From the NCBI RefSeq assembly GCF_900100655.1, contig NZ_FNCE01000006.1, positions 62,001-126,000 of the forward strand: DNA of 64,000 nt, given 5' to 3'. Under the pieces are notes generated by a model, which ran no database searches, was not told where the DNA came from, and worked only from the letters and a program-made list of their open reading frames with translations. The position numbers and the translations under genes are program-made. Shown piece by piece: positions 8,972-17,515 of this stretch (its first letter is position 1; each line of letters starts with the position of its first letter). The stretch is from Limimonas halophila (GTDB lineage: Bacteria > Pseudomonadota > Alphaproteobacteria > Kiloniellales > Rhodovibrionaceae).

Positions 8972-10285
8972 ATGGCCAGGCTGACCCGGTGGTTCCCCAC
9001 GCTGCGCCGGCTGACGCGGAGCGAGCGCGGCGCCGTGCTGCCCTTGGTGGCCGTGTCGCTGCCGGTGCTTCTGGGCGCCGGCGCGGTGGGTGTGGACATC
9101 GCCCACATCAGCGTCGTTCGCGCCCGGCTGCAGGCGGCGGCGGACGCGGCGGCGCGCGCCTCGGTCTCGCGCATCGCCAACCCGCAGAAGGTGGAGGCGG
9201 TGGCGCTGGACTACGCGCGCGCCAACATGGACCCGGCCGACCACGGCCAGATCCTGCAGGCCGACGACATCGTGATCGGCCAGTGGGCCAGTGAGGACGG
9301 CAACTCGCCGAGCTTCAGCAACGCCGCCGTCCGCAACGCCAACGCGGTCCGGGTGACGACGCGGCGCTCGCGCGCCAACGGCAATCCGCTGGACCTGGCG
9401 CTCGCGCCCATCCTGGGCGTCGCGCGCAGCGACATCACGGCCACGGCCGTTGCCGCGCAGCTGTCGGACGGCTCGGCGTGCGTGCTCTCGCTTGCGGACA
9501 GCGGCGCCGGCATCCGCATGACGGGCTCGATCGACATCAACGCGCCGTCGTGCGGCTTCGCGGCGAACTCGACTTCCGCCAACGCCCTGGACGTCGACGG
9601 CGCCGCGGCGGACGCGAGCCTGCAATCCCTCTATCTCGCCGGCGGCAAGGACGACCGGCACGGCGTCGTGGAGAGCGAGCAGCAGCCCATCGTCAACGCC
9701 GGGGCGCCGCTGCCCGACCCCTACGCGCGCCGCGACTTCAGCGACCTTCCCGAAGACGTGAGCCCGACGGCCAGCGCGGATGTCGGCGGCGGGCCGCCGG
9801 GCGATACCACGCTGCAGCCGGGCGTCTATCCGGACGGGCTGTCCATCTCCGGGGCTGGCGAGGTCGAGCTGGAACCGGGGGTCTACGTCCTCGAAGGCAA
9901 CCTTTCGGTCAGCGGCGCCGCCAGCGTAACCGGGGATGGGGTCACGATCGTCTCGCGCGACCCGGACATCAACATCTCCGGCTCGCCCGACATCGAGCTG
10001 ACCGCGCCCGACAGCGGCCCGACCCGCGGCATCGCCATGATGCGCCGCGGCGACGAGGGCGGTGGCAGCCAGATCGCCGGGACGGCCAACATGACCGTGG
10101 ATGGCGCCTTCTACTTCCCCGACACCACGCTCAGTTTCCGCGGCACCCCCGACAGCCGCGACTGCCTCCAGGTGGTCGCGGAGCGCGTGAGCTTCCTGGG
10201 CAACGCCGGCGCCGACTTCCCGCAGGAGTGTCAGGACATCGGCACGGCCTCGGTCGGCTTCGGCGGCTCGCGGCTCGTCCGTTAA
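8972..10285 (+). CDS. TadG-like pilus-associated protein
   Basis: 437 aa. The N-terminus SERGAVLPLVAVSLPVLLG, then AVGVDIAHISVVRARLQAAADAAA, is the TadE/TadG-like region, with a membrane segment and a heptad-rich helix. The remainder is periplasmic, rich in Gly, Ser and Asp, with polymer-like repeats (GVYPDGLSISGAGEVELEPG, then NLSVSGAASVTGDG). The ATG at 8972 follows GGGAGGAAGG, an excellent ribosome site. TadG-like proteins are minor components of Flp/Tad pilus systems, but no other tad gene is present here, so this is an orphan. The ~220-nt gap upstream (8751-8971) contains only a small CGGCAA-AA-TTGCCG hairpin. Confidence 0.72.
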   Translation: MARLTRWFPTLRRLTRSERGAVLPLVAVSLPVLLGAGAVGVDIAHISVVRARLQAAADAAARASVSRIANPQKVEAVALDYARANMDPADHGQILQADDIVIGQWASEDGNSPSFSNAAVRNANAVRVTTRRSRANGNPLDLALAPILGVARSDITATAVAAQLSDGSACVLSLADSGAGIRMTGSIDINAPSCGFAANSTSANALDVDGAAADASLQSLYLAGGKDDRHGVVESEQQPIVNAGAPLPDPYARRDFSDLPEDVSPTASADVGGGPPGDTTLQPGVYPDGLSISGAGEVELEPGVYVLEGNLSVSGAASVTGDGVTIVSRDPDINISGSPDIELTAPDSGPTRGIAMMRRGDEGGGSQIAGTANMTVDGAFYFPDTTLSFRGTPDSRDCLQVVAERVSFLGNAGADFPQECQDIGTASVGFGGSRLVR

Positions 10286-10353
10286 CCCGGATCACACACC
10301 TGTTTGTTGCAGGTCAGCATCCCCCGGCGTATCTTTGCTTGCCCTGCTAACGG

Positions 10354-11127
10354 TTGACCGGGGGAGTGGTGTTTTTCCGCGTGGCGAGTGCGATCCTGAT
10401 GGCCGCGGCCCTGGCGGCGGCGCCGGCGCATGGGGCCACGATCCGGCTGGTCACCAACCCCTGGCCCCCGGTCCAGGGGCCGTCGATGCCCGAGGGCGGT
10501 CCCAGCCCCGCCATCATCAAGGCTGCGGCGAAGGCCGCGGGCCATACCGCCGAGGTCACCTTCATGCCGTGGAAGCGCGCCAAGGCCATGGCGCGCGCGG
10601 GCTCCTACGATGGCCTGCTGGCGGCCTGGTACACCGAGGCGCGCGACCGGCACTACGCTTACACGCAACCGTATTACAGCATGCGCGTCGGCTTGATGGC
10701 CCACGAGACCTTCGAGCTGCGGCGCTACGAAACCCTGGCCAGGCTGCGCGGCCACCGCATCGGTGTGCTGGAAGGCTGGGGCTACCCCAAGCCGTTCAAA
10801 ACGGCTGCCCAGCTCGACAAGGTGCGGTATCCCAACCCGGAAGCGGCGGTGGACGCCCTGCTGCGCGATCGGGTCGAGCTGGTCGCGATGGTCGAGAGCG
10901 TCTTCCGCCACCACGCCGCTCGCATGGGCGCGGAGCCTTCGGCCTACCGGATGCTGCATCCCGCGCTGATGACACCGGACCTGCACGTGGCGCTCAGTGA
11001 GAAAAACCCCGAGGCCGAGCGGCTGGCCCGCGCGCTGACGCGGGGCCTGCGCCGCATCAAGGCGAACGGCACCTACGCCCGCATCCTCGGCCGCTACGGC
11101 GCGATGCGGCAACTCAGCGAACGCTGA
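10354..11127 (+). CDS. Periplasmic substrate-binding protein, family 3 type
   Basis: Up to 257 aa. It has a signal peptide (AILMAAALAAAPAHGA) followed by the fold of polar amino-acid-type binding proteins: TIRLVTNPWPPVQG, then MPWKRAKAMARAGSYDGLLAAW, TQPYYSMRVGLM and LRGHRIGVLEGWGYP. This is the branch often found without a permease. No transporter subunits are adjacent, so the ligand is unknown. The start is uncertain: the listed TTG at 10354, GTG at 10366/10369 and GTG at 10381 are all in frame, and GGGGGAG around 10359 would favour the GTG at 10381. Its 3' end overlaps the convergent M23 gene by 14 nt. Confidence 0.75.
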   Translation: MTGGVVFFRVASAILMAAALAAAPAHGATIRLVTNPWPPVQGPSMPEGGPSPAIIKAAAKAAGHTAEVTFMPWKRAKAMARAGSYDGLLAAWYTEARDRHYAYTQPYYSMRVGLMAHETFELRRYETLARLRGHRIGVLEGWGYPKPFKTAAQLDKVRYPNPEAAVDALLRDRVELVAMVESVFRHHAARMGAEPSAYRMLHPALMTPDLHVALSEKNPEAERLARALTRGLRRIKANGTYARILGRYGAMRQLSER

Positions 11128-12121
11128 GCTCGCGGCGCACGTCCACGACGGGCTGGCGTTCGTCGCCGTTCCCGCGCGTGACGGTGTAGCGCGCGGTGTA
11201 GGCACGCGCCGGCCCGTCGGGCGTGCGCGTGCCGATGTAGCGGATGCGCTGGGCGCTGGCGTCGGAAAGCGCGTTGGTGTCCTTGGCGAGGACGGTGCCG
11301 TCCGGGCCGCGCAGCACGATGCGCTCGCGATCGCCCGCCCGGAGGCCGCGCGTGAGCGCGTAGAACACCACCGCCTTGGCGCCCGGCGCCACCCGAACCG
11401 CCTTCACGCGCCCGGCCACGACGTCGCGCGCGCTGACCTTGCGGCGGGCGAACCCCGCCGCGAGCAGCCCGCCGGGCTCATAGGCCAGCCGCTCGCGCGC
11501 CCGCGCCGTCCACAGCCCCGCGCCGCCGGCCTTGCAGCCCGCTCCCTTCCGCGCGCCCGTAAAGGGGTCGACGACGGCGCCGTTGTGGCGGACCTCGAAC
11601 TCCAGGTGCGGGAACTCGGTGTTGCCGGACAGCCCGATCGTGCCCAGCTGCTCCCCCGCGCGGACGGTGTCGCCCGGCGCCACCGCGATGCTGCCCAGGC
11701 GCAGATGGCTGTACTGCGTGACCCAGCCGTCGCCGTGGGCCACGACCACGCCGTTGCCGGCCTCGTGATTGGTGAGCACACCCTCGGCGAGCTGGTCCTT
11801 GAAGGCGTCCGGCATGCCGTCGCGCAGCGCCTTTACCCGGCCCGGCGCTGCGGCGAGCACGGGCACGCCGTCGTGCATTTCGGCCACGGTGGGCACACGG
11901 ATGTCCGTCCCCTCGTGCCCGTCGTAGCTCTGACGGCCGCAGCGGTAATCGCGCGCGCCGTCGCCGGCCTTCGTGTCGACGTAATGCTGGATGCTGCACG
12001 TGCCGCCGAGCGCGCAGTCCACCGGTACGCGCAACGCGGGCGGTTCGGCGGACGCTCCGCTCGCGCCGACAATGGGGAAAAACACCGCCGCCGCGGCGAT
12101 CATGCGCGATCCGCACCGCAT
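11114..12121 (-). CDS. M23 (LytM-type) peptidase with an altered second metal motif
   Basis: 335 aa with an N-terminal signal peptide (VFFPIVGASGASAE). The LytM zinc motif HxxxD is present as H69-EGT-D73, and YSHLR provides the middle His (139). The last motif, normally HxH, reads H172-L-E174, so the usual zinc-binding second His is Glu. The enzyme might use Glu as a ligand, have altered activity, or be a non-catalytic envelope protein. The C-terminal ~120 residues form a separate beta-rich domain. The start lies 2 nt after the stop of the small gene at 12124-12342, so the two are probably one transcript. A second in-frame ATG at 12103 is possible. Confidence 0.82.
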   Translation of the reverse strand: MRCGSRMIAAAAVFFPIVGASGASAEPPALRVPVDCALGGTCSIQHYVDTKAGDGARDYRCGRQSYDGHEGTDIRVPTVAEMHDGVPVLAAAPGRVKALRDGMPDAFKDQLAEGVLTNHEAGNGVVVAHGDGWVTQYSHLRLGSIAVAPGDTVRAGEQLGTIGLSGNTEFPHLEFEVRHNGAVVDPFTGARKGAGCKAGGAGLWTARARERLAYEPGGLLAAGFARRKVSARDVVAGRVKAVRVAPGAKAVVFYALTRGLRAGDRERIVLRGPDGTVLAKDTNALSDASAQRIRYIGTRTPDGPARAYTARYTVTRGNGDERQPVVDVRRELSVR

Positions 12122-12123
12122 GA

Positions 12124-12342
12124 TCAGTGCGTCGCGTCGGAGTCGTCGTGGAAGTGGCTCTGCGCTTCCTGCAACTGCTCACCCGCCTCGTTGAGCTGTT
12201 CCAGGAGTTGCAGGTAGACGCTCGCCGGCACGGCGATGTGGCCGGTCTCGATCTCCTCGCCGCTGGGGCCGGTGGCCACGGTGTTGAAGCGCACCACCCC
12301 GTTGGAGAGGTTCACGTTGCGGATGCCTTCCACGAACAGCAT
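12124..12342 (-). CDS. Small conserved protein, paralogue of the one at 6451-6675
   Basis: 72 aa, starting MLFVEGIRNVNLSNGVVRFN. An AAGGG lies ~8 nt before the ATG. It shares its whole length with the 74-aa product at 6451-6675 (IRNVxLSNGxVR, EEIETGHIAVP, EQLxEA), ending with a His/Asp-rich tail. There is no signal peptide. It directly precedes the M23 peptidase gene with a 2-nt gap and is probably co-transcribed, which may hint at an envelope role. Function is unknown. Confidence 0.78.
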   Translation of the reverse strand: MLFVEGIRNVNLSNGVVRFNTVATGPSGEEIETGHIAVPASVYLQLLEQLNEAGEQLQEAQSHFHDDSDATH

Positions 12343-12409
12343 GCGACGCCCTTTCCGTCGGGATTGCCGGTTTGAAGCGTAGCGGCGCGGCGCACCGGGG
12401 CCAACGGGG

Positions 12410-13945
12410 TTACAGCACGCCCAGATGCCTCCACAGCGGCACCTTGGCCTCCAGCACCTGCCCGGCCTGCGCCACGGCCTCGCGCTGGTTGTCCCGCTCC
12501 GTCCGCAACACCTCACCGTCGCGTTTGAGCCGCGTACCGCGCTGGCGCAGACGTTGCCACACCGCCGCCCCCAGCGTTTCCGCGTCGCGCACGTCCTGCG
12601 CCGCCAGGACGTCGTAGCAGGCCATCTCCACCGTCCCCGTCGACAGCGCCGTGCCGATGGCCGGCGCGGCCAGGTAGGCGTAGGCATCCCCCAGCATGGC
12701 CCGGTGCGCCACGGCCGCGTTGAAGCGCTTGGCGGCGGCGCGGGCATCGTCCGACACCGCCGCACGCAGGCTGTGGGCCTGCCCGCTGGCGCACAGCACC
12801 GCGAGCGCCTGGTTGGCGCGGGCGAGGTCGAGGCCCGTGCGCTCCAGGATGTCCTGCACGCGCGTCACGCCGGCGCTGAGCGCGTCGCACACGGCCTTGT
12901 AGAGGGCCTCGTCGCCCGTGGCCTCGCCCTGCGGCGTCTGGAAGGTGAAGGTGACGTCCTCGCGCCGCTTGATCAGCGTGAAGCGGCGCTCGCGCACGCC
13001 CTCCGACTCCTCGACGGCGGTCAGCGCGCGCCGCCCCTTCACAAACAGATCGCGCCGGAATTGCTGGTTGAGCGCGTAGTCCTTCACCAGCTCCGCCATG
13101 GCATTGTCGGGCGCCGCCGCCTTGTGGCGGCGCGCGGCTTCCGGCAGCGCCAGGGTGTCGAAGTTCTCCAGCAGCGACGCCGAGCCCGCGTATTCGAGTT
13201 TCGCCGCCGCCAGCTCCGCGCGCACGTCCGTGTGGTAGAGCGGATGCCAGTGCGCGTTCAGGAATTCGTGGGCCAGATAGCGGCGGTCCTTGTCCGCCAG
13301 GGCGTCCAGGCGCTTGCCCGCCAGCGGATTGGCCGTGAAGAAGCCAAGGTTGTCCCCGCGCAGCGCCTGCACGTGCGCCATGGCGCCCTTGATCTGGGCG
13401 TCGCTGCGGTCTGGGTGACGCTCGGCGTGCTCGGCGAGCAGGCGCTGAAGCGGCGCCATGGCCGCCCAGCCCGGCATGCAGTTGTAGCTGATGTAGACGA
13501 GCCCGCCCGGCTTCAGCCAGCGGTCGAGGAAGCGGACGATGGCCTCGCGGTTGGCCGCGCTGATCCAGCTGTAGATGCCGTGGATGCCCACCACGTCGAA
13601 CACGGGCAGCGCGCCGGCATCGGCATCCGCGGCCTGCTGGAAGCTCAGCTCGTGAAAGTGAGCGTTGGCGACCCCGCCCTGCTGCGCCAGGTCGCGCGCG
13701 TTGGCGATCTGGCCGGGGTTGAAGTCGATGCCGTGAAAGGCGCTGTCGGGAAACTGGGCGGCGAGCACCAGCGTGCCGAAGCCCTGCCCGCAGCCCAGGT
13801 CGCAGTAGGCGAGCGGCGCGTCGGGCGACGGCGCGGCCGTGTGCACCAACTCGGCGGCGTGGTGCAGCCACACCGGCGAAAGCTCGCGGTAAAACCCGGG
13901 CGTATAGGCGATGTCCGCGACGTAGCCGTCACCCCAGTCCGTCAT
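12410..13945 (-). CDS. Class I methyltransferase with regulatory domain
   Basis: 511 aa. CDLGCGQGFGTLVLA at residues ~48-62 is motif I of the SAM-binding Rossmann fold, followed by FHGIDFNPGQI (acidic ribose-binding residue). After ~250 residues comes the helical methyltransferase regulatory region found in this family (RRFTLIKRREDVTFTFQTPQ and after). The ATG at 13945 is used because GGGGGAG lies ~8 nt upstream; an in-frame start at 14008 lacks this. The substrate is not predictable. It follows glnT in the same direction after an ~85-nt gap and might belong to the same transcription unit. Confidence 0.75.
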   Translation of the reverse strand: MTDWGDGYVADIAYTPGFYRELSPVWLHHAAELVHTAAPSPDAPLAYCDLGCGQGFGTLVLAAQFPDSAFHGIDFNPGQIANARDLAQQGGVANAHFHELSFQQAADADAGALPVFDVVGIHGIYSWISAANREAIVRFLDRWLKPGGLVYISYNCMPGWAAMAPLQRLLAEHAERHPDRSDAQIKGAMAHVQALRGDNLGFFTANPLAGKRLDALADKDRRYLAHEFLNAHWHPLYHTDVRAELAAAKLEYAGSASLLENFDTLALPEAARRHKAAAPDNAMAELVKDYALNQQFRRDLFVKGRRALTAVEESEGVRERRFTLIKRREDVTFTFQTPQGEATGDEALYKAVCDALSAGVTRVQDILERTGLDLARANQALAVLCASGQAHSLRAAVSDDARAAAKRFNAAVAHRAMLGDAYAYLAAPAIGTALSTGTVEMACYDVLAAQDVRDAETLGAAVWQRLRQRGTRLKRDGEVLRTERDNQREAVAQAGQVLEAKVPLWRHLGVL

Positions 13946-14030
13946 CCCGGTCTCCCCCAGGGCATGATGCGGTCGCGTCGTCATGCCAAAGGGGGGCGCG
14001 ACCGGCAAGCGGCACGGCGTGACGGCGGCG

Positions 14031-15365
14031 TCAGCAGTCCAGCGTGGTGTCGATCTCCCACTGCGTCAGCGTCTGGGTGAAGCGCTGCCACTCGTCGTGC
14101 TTGAGCTTGCAGAAGGAATCGATCAGCTCGTCGCCCAGCTGGGCGCGCAGCACCTTGCTCTTCTGGGTGTGGCGGATGGCGTCCAGCAGGTTCAGCGGCA
14201 GCCGGCGCACGCGCTTCAGCGTGCGGCCTTCCGCGTACATGTTGACGTCCAGCGGCTTGCCCGGCTCGCGCCCCTGCTCCATGCCGTCCAGCCCCGCGGC
14301 CATGATGCCGGCCTGCATCAGGTAGGGATTGGCGGCGCCGTCCATCAGGCGCAGCTCGAAGCGCCCCGGATCGGGAATGCGGATCATGTGCGTGCGGTTG
14401 TTGCCCGCGTAGGTCACGGCGTTGGGGGCCCAAGTCGCCCCGGAGCTGGTGCTGCTGGCGTTGATGCGCTTGTAGCTGTTCACCGTCGGGTTGAAGAGCG
14501 CGCACAGCGCCTCGGCACTGGTCGTCACCCCGCCCAGGAAGCTGTAAGCCAGCGGCGACATGCCCAGCGGATCGTTCTCGTCGACGAAGACGTTGCGCCC
14601 GGTGGCGACGTCCTGAAGCGAGACGTGGGCGTGGCAGCCGTTGCCCGTGAGGTGCTCGAAGGGCTTGGGCATGAAGGTGGCGCGGTAGCCGTGCTTCTCC
14701 GCGATGGATTTGACCATGTACTTGAAGAAGGCGTGGCGGTCGGCCGTGGTCAGCATGTCCGCGTAGGCCCAGTTCATCTCGAACTGGCCGTTCGCGTCCT
14801 CGTGGTCGTTCTGGTACGGCTCCCAGCCCAGCGCCAGCATGCCGTCGCAGATTTCCTTGATGATGTCGTACTGCCGCATGAGCGCGGACTGGTCGTAACA
14901 GGGCTTGTTGGCGGTATCGTGATCGTCGGCGAGCGCGTGACGGTCGCGCTTGATCAAGTGATACTCGCACTCGATGCCGGCCATCGGCCGGTAGCCCTTG
15001 TCGTTCGCGCGCTGGATCAGGCGTTTCAGCGCCACGCGCGGCGAGCTTTCGATGGGCGCGCCGTGCATCCACAGATCGGCGGCCAGCCAGCCCACCTCGG
15101 GCTTCCAGGGAAGCTGAATCAGGCTGTTCGGGTCGGGCAGCGCGAACATGTCCGGGTGCGCGGGCGTGAGGTCCATGATCGCGGCGAAGCCGGCGAACCC
15201 CGCGCCGTCCGCCTGCATGTCCCCGATGGCGGCGGCGGGGACCATCTTGGCCCGCAGCGTGCCGCCCATGTCCACGAAGCTGATGAGAAAGTACTCGATG
15301 CCCCGGTCCTTCGCGATTTGCGCGAGGTCGGGCTGCTCGGCGGTCCTCGTGACGTCCTCCGGCAT
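14031..15365 (-). CDS. glnT: Type III glutamine synthetase / gamma-glutamylmethylamide synthetase-like (GlnT)
   Basis: 444 aa. It belongs to the glutamine synthetase superfamily, GlnT branch: GIECEYHLIKRDRHAL, NGQFEMNWAYADML (metal-binding Glu), GNGCHAHVSL (conserved His) and DPGRFELRLMDGAANPY. These enzymes join glutamate to ammonia or, in methylotrophs, to methylamine (GMAS). The gene order glxB-glxC-glxD-glnT on the minus strand matches both the rhizobial glx-glnT cluster and the mgsABC-gmaS cluster for N-methylglutamate. The sequence alone does not decide the amine. The ATG at 15365 has AGGGGG ~9 nt upstream. Confidence 0.85.
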   Translation of the reverse strand: MPEDVTRTAEQPDLAQIAKDRGIEYFLISFVDMGGTLRAKMVPAAAIGDMQADGAGFAGFAAIMDLTPAHPDMFALPDPNSLIQLPWKPEVGWLAADLWMHGAPIESSPRVALKRLIQRANDKGYRPMAGIECEYHLIKRDRHALADDHDTANKPCYDQSALMRQYDIIKEICDGMLALGWEPYQNDHEDANGQFEMNWAYADMLTTADRHAFFKYMVKSIAEKHGYRATFMPKPFEHLTGNGCHAHVSLQDVATGRNVFVDENDPLGMSPLAYSFLGGVTTSAEALCALFNPTVNSYKRINASSTSSGATWAPNAVTYAGNNRTHMIRIPDPGRFELRLMDGAANPYLMQAGIMAAGLDGMEQGREPGKPLDVNMYAEGRTLKRVRRLPLNLLDAIRHTQKSKVLRAQLGDELIDSFCKLKHDEWQRFTQTLTQWEIDTTLDC

Positions 15366-15460
15366 GAAACCCCCTGGTCGTTGTGGCCGTCCGCCGGACG
15401 GCCGGTTTCCGCCGGGTCCACCGGGTGCATGGGGATGGCGATCCGCTTATGGCGGACCGC

Positions 15461-16786
15461 TCATGGCCCGCCGCCCTGGCCGGGGACCCAGTCGGTGCCG
15501 GCGAGCGGCACCTTCGCCATCGCCGCCGCCTCCGTCGTGGCGGCCACCATGTCCTCGGGCTCGAGGTTGAGCACGTGGCTCTTGCCGCAGGCGCGCGCGA
15601 GCGTCTGCAGCTCGTACACCATGGTTTTCAGGTAGTTCTGCAACAGGCGCGCGCCCTTTTCGGGCGGCAGGCGCGATTCCAGCTCGGGGTCCTGCGTGGT
15701 GATGCCGACCGGGCAGCGCCCCGTGTGGCAGTGGTGGCAATACCCCGGCTCGACGCCGAGCGCGTGGTAGTCCTCGCGGTACACCGGCTTGTTGCAGCCG
15801 ATCGCCATCATCGCCGCCGTGCCGATGGACACCGCGTCCGCCCCCAGCGCCAGCGCCTTGGCCGCGTCCGCGCCGGAGCGGATGCCGCCGGAGACGATGA
15901 GCTGCACCGTGCGGTGCATGCCCATCTCCTGCAGCGCCTCCACGGCCTGGCGCACGGCCGGGAGCGTGGGGATGCCGACGTGTTCGATGAAGACGTCCTG
16001 GGTGGCCGCGGTGCCGCCCTGCATGCCGTCCAGCACCACGGCGTCCGCGCCCGCCTTCACCGCCAGCGCGGTGTCGAACCGCGTGCGCGTCGCGCCCACC
16101 TTGACGTAGATGGGCTTTTCCCAGTCCGTGATCTCGCGCAGTTCCTGGATCTTGATCTCCAGGTCGTCCGGGCCCGTCCAGTCGGGATGGCGGGAGGCGC
16201 TGCGCTGGTCCACGCCGGGCGGCAGGTCGCGCATCGCCGCCACGGTCTCGTTGACCTTCTGGCCCAGCAGCATGCCGCCGCCGCCCGGCTTGGCGCCCTG
16301 GCCGACGACCACCTCGATCGCGTCGGCGCGGCGCAGGTCGTCCGGGTTCATGCCGTAGCGCGAGGGCAGCACCTGATACACGAGGAGGTCGCTGGCCGCG
16401 CGCTCCTCGTCGGTCATGCCGCCGTCCCCCGTGGTGGTGCTGGTGCCCATGCGGCTGGCTGCCCAGCCGAAGGCGCGCTTGGCGTGCGTGCCCAGCGAGC
16501 CGTAGCTCATGCCCGCGATGGTGATGGGGATGTCCAGGTGGAGGGGCTTGCGCGCGCAGCGCCCGCCGATGACCACGTCGGTGTGGCAGGCCTCGCGGTA
16601 GCCCTCCAGCGGGTAGCGCGAGATCGACGCGCCCAGCATGAGCAGGTCGTCGAAGTGGGGCAGGCGGCGCTTCGAGCCCAGCCCGCGGATCTCGTACACG
16701 CCCTGGTCGGCGGCACGCTGGATCTCCCGGATGGTTTCCGGCGGGAACAGGCCGGCGGGGCGTTGCGCGCGCTCGTCGACGGACAT
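15461..16786 (-). CDS. glxD: FMN-binding glutamate synthase-family protein (GlxD/MgsC type)
   Basis: 441 aa. This is the central synthase domain of glutamate synthase as a separate protein: ITIAGMSYGSLGTHAKRAFG, QGAKPGGGGMLLGQKV, VLDGMQGGTAATQDV and IVSGGIRSGADAAKALALGAD form the FMN-binding barrel. CHHCHTGRCPVGI supplies the cysteines of the 3Fe-4S cluster. With the neighbouring glutaminase-like and GXGXG subunits it would form a three-subunit glutamate or N-methylglutamate synthase. GGGAGGG precedes the ATG at 16786. The gap to the upstream glxC is 27 nt, so co-transcription is clear. Confidence 0.87.
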   Translation of the reverse strand: MSVDERAQRPAGLFPPETIREIQRAADQGVYEIRGLGSKRRLPHFDDLLMLGASISRYPLEGYREACHTDVVIGGRCARKPLHLDIPITIAGMSYGSLGTHAKRAFGWAASRMGTSTTTGDGGMTDEERAASDLLVYQVLPSRYGMNPDDLRRADAIEVVVGQGAKPGGGGMLLGQKVNETVAAMRDLPPGVDQRSASRHPDWTGPDDLEIKIQELREITDWEKPIYVKVGATRTRFDTALAVKAGADAVVLDGMQGGTAATQDVFIEHVGIPTLPAVRQAVEALQEMGMHRTVQLIVSGGIRSGADAAKALALGADAVSIGTAAMMAIGCNKPVYREDYHALGVEPGYCHHCHTGRCPVGITTQDPELESRLPPEKGARLLQNYLKTMVYELQTLARACGKSHVLNLEPEDMVAATTEAAAMAKVPLAGTDWVPGQGGGP

Positions 16787-16813
16787 GCGGACCCTCCCGT
16801 GCCGCGCGCCGGG

Positions 16814-17515
16814 TTACAGCGCGTCGGCGGTGTCGATCGTGAAGTTGTAGAGCTTGCGGGCGGAGCCGTAGCGGCGGAACTCGCCCGGATCGGCCGCCAG
16901 GCCCGCCGCCGTGAGCAGCTCGCTGAGCTCGGCGCGGTGCTCCGCGCGCATGTGCTTTTCCACGCAGTCGGCGCCCAGGCCCTCGGCGGCGCCGCGCAGG
17001 TAGATGCGCGCCTCGTAGATGGAATCGCCAAGGTCCGGGCCGGCGTCGCCGCAGATCACCAGCCGGCCCTTCTGCGCCATGAAGGCGCTCATGTGTCCGA
17101 CCGAGCCGCCGACCACGATGTCGATCCCCTTCATCGAGATGCCGCAGCGCGAGGAGGCGTCGCCCTCGATCACCAGCAGCCCGCCGTGGCCCGTGGCGCC
17201 CGCGGACTGCGAGGCGTTGCCGCGCACGTGCACCCGCCCGGACATCATGTTCTCCGCCACGCCCGGGCCGGCGTGGCCGTTGATCGTGACCGTGGCGCGC
17301 TTGTTCATGCCGGCGCAGTAGAAGCCGACATGGCCGTCCACCGTAACCTCGACGGGCGCGTCCAGGCCGGCGGCGATGGCGTGCTTGCCACGGGGATTGC
17401 GCACCACGATTCCGGTTGCGTTGTCGCCCTCGCGGACGGCGTGCAGGCGGGCGTTCAGCTCGCGCACGCTGGTGGCGTCGAGATCGCAGACGGGCTCGGC
17501 CAGGACGTCGCTCAT
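16814..17515 (-). CDS. glxC: GXGXG-domain glutamate synthase subunit (GlxC/MgsB type)
   Basis: 233 aa. A right-handed beta-helix of GXGXG repeats is visible (TINGHAGPGVAENMMSGRV, HVRGNASQSAGATGHGG, VVGGSVGHMSAFMAQKG, ICGDAGPDLGD), as in the C-terminal structural domain of large glutamate synthases. Here it is a separate subunit. The ATG at 17515 overlaps the glxB stop codon in an ATGA arrangement, showing translational coupling. It probably has a structural role, placing the glutaminase-like and FMN domains together. Confidence 0.87.
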   Translation of the reverse strand: MSDVLAEPVCDLDATSVRELNARLHAVREGDNATGIVVRNPRGKHAIAAGLDAPVEVTVDGHVGFYCAGMNKRATVTINGHAGPGVAENMMSGRVHVRGNASQSAGATGHGGLLVIEGDASSRCGISMKGIDIVVGGSVGHMSAFMAQKGRLVICGDAGPDLGDSIYEARIYLRGAAEGLGADCVEKHMRAEHRAELSELLTAAGLAADPGEFRRYGSARKLYNFTIDTADAL

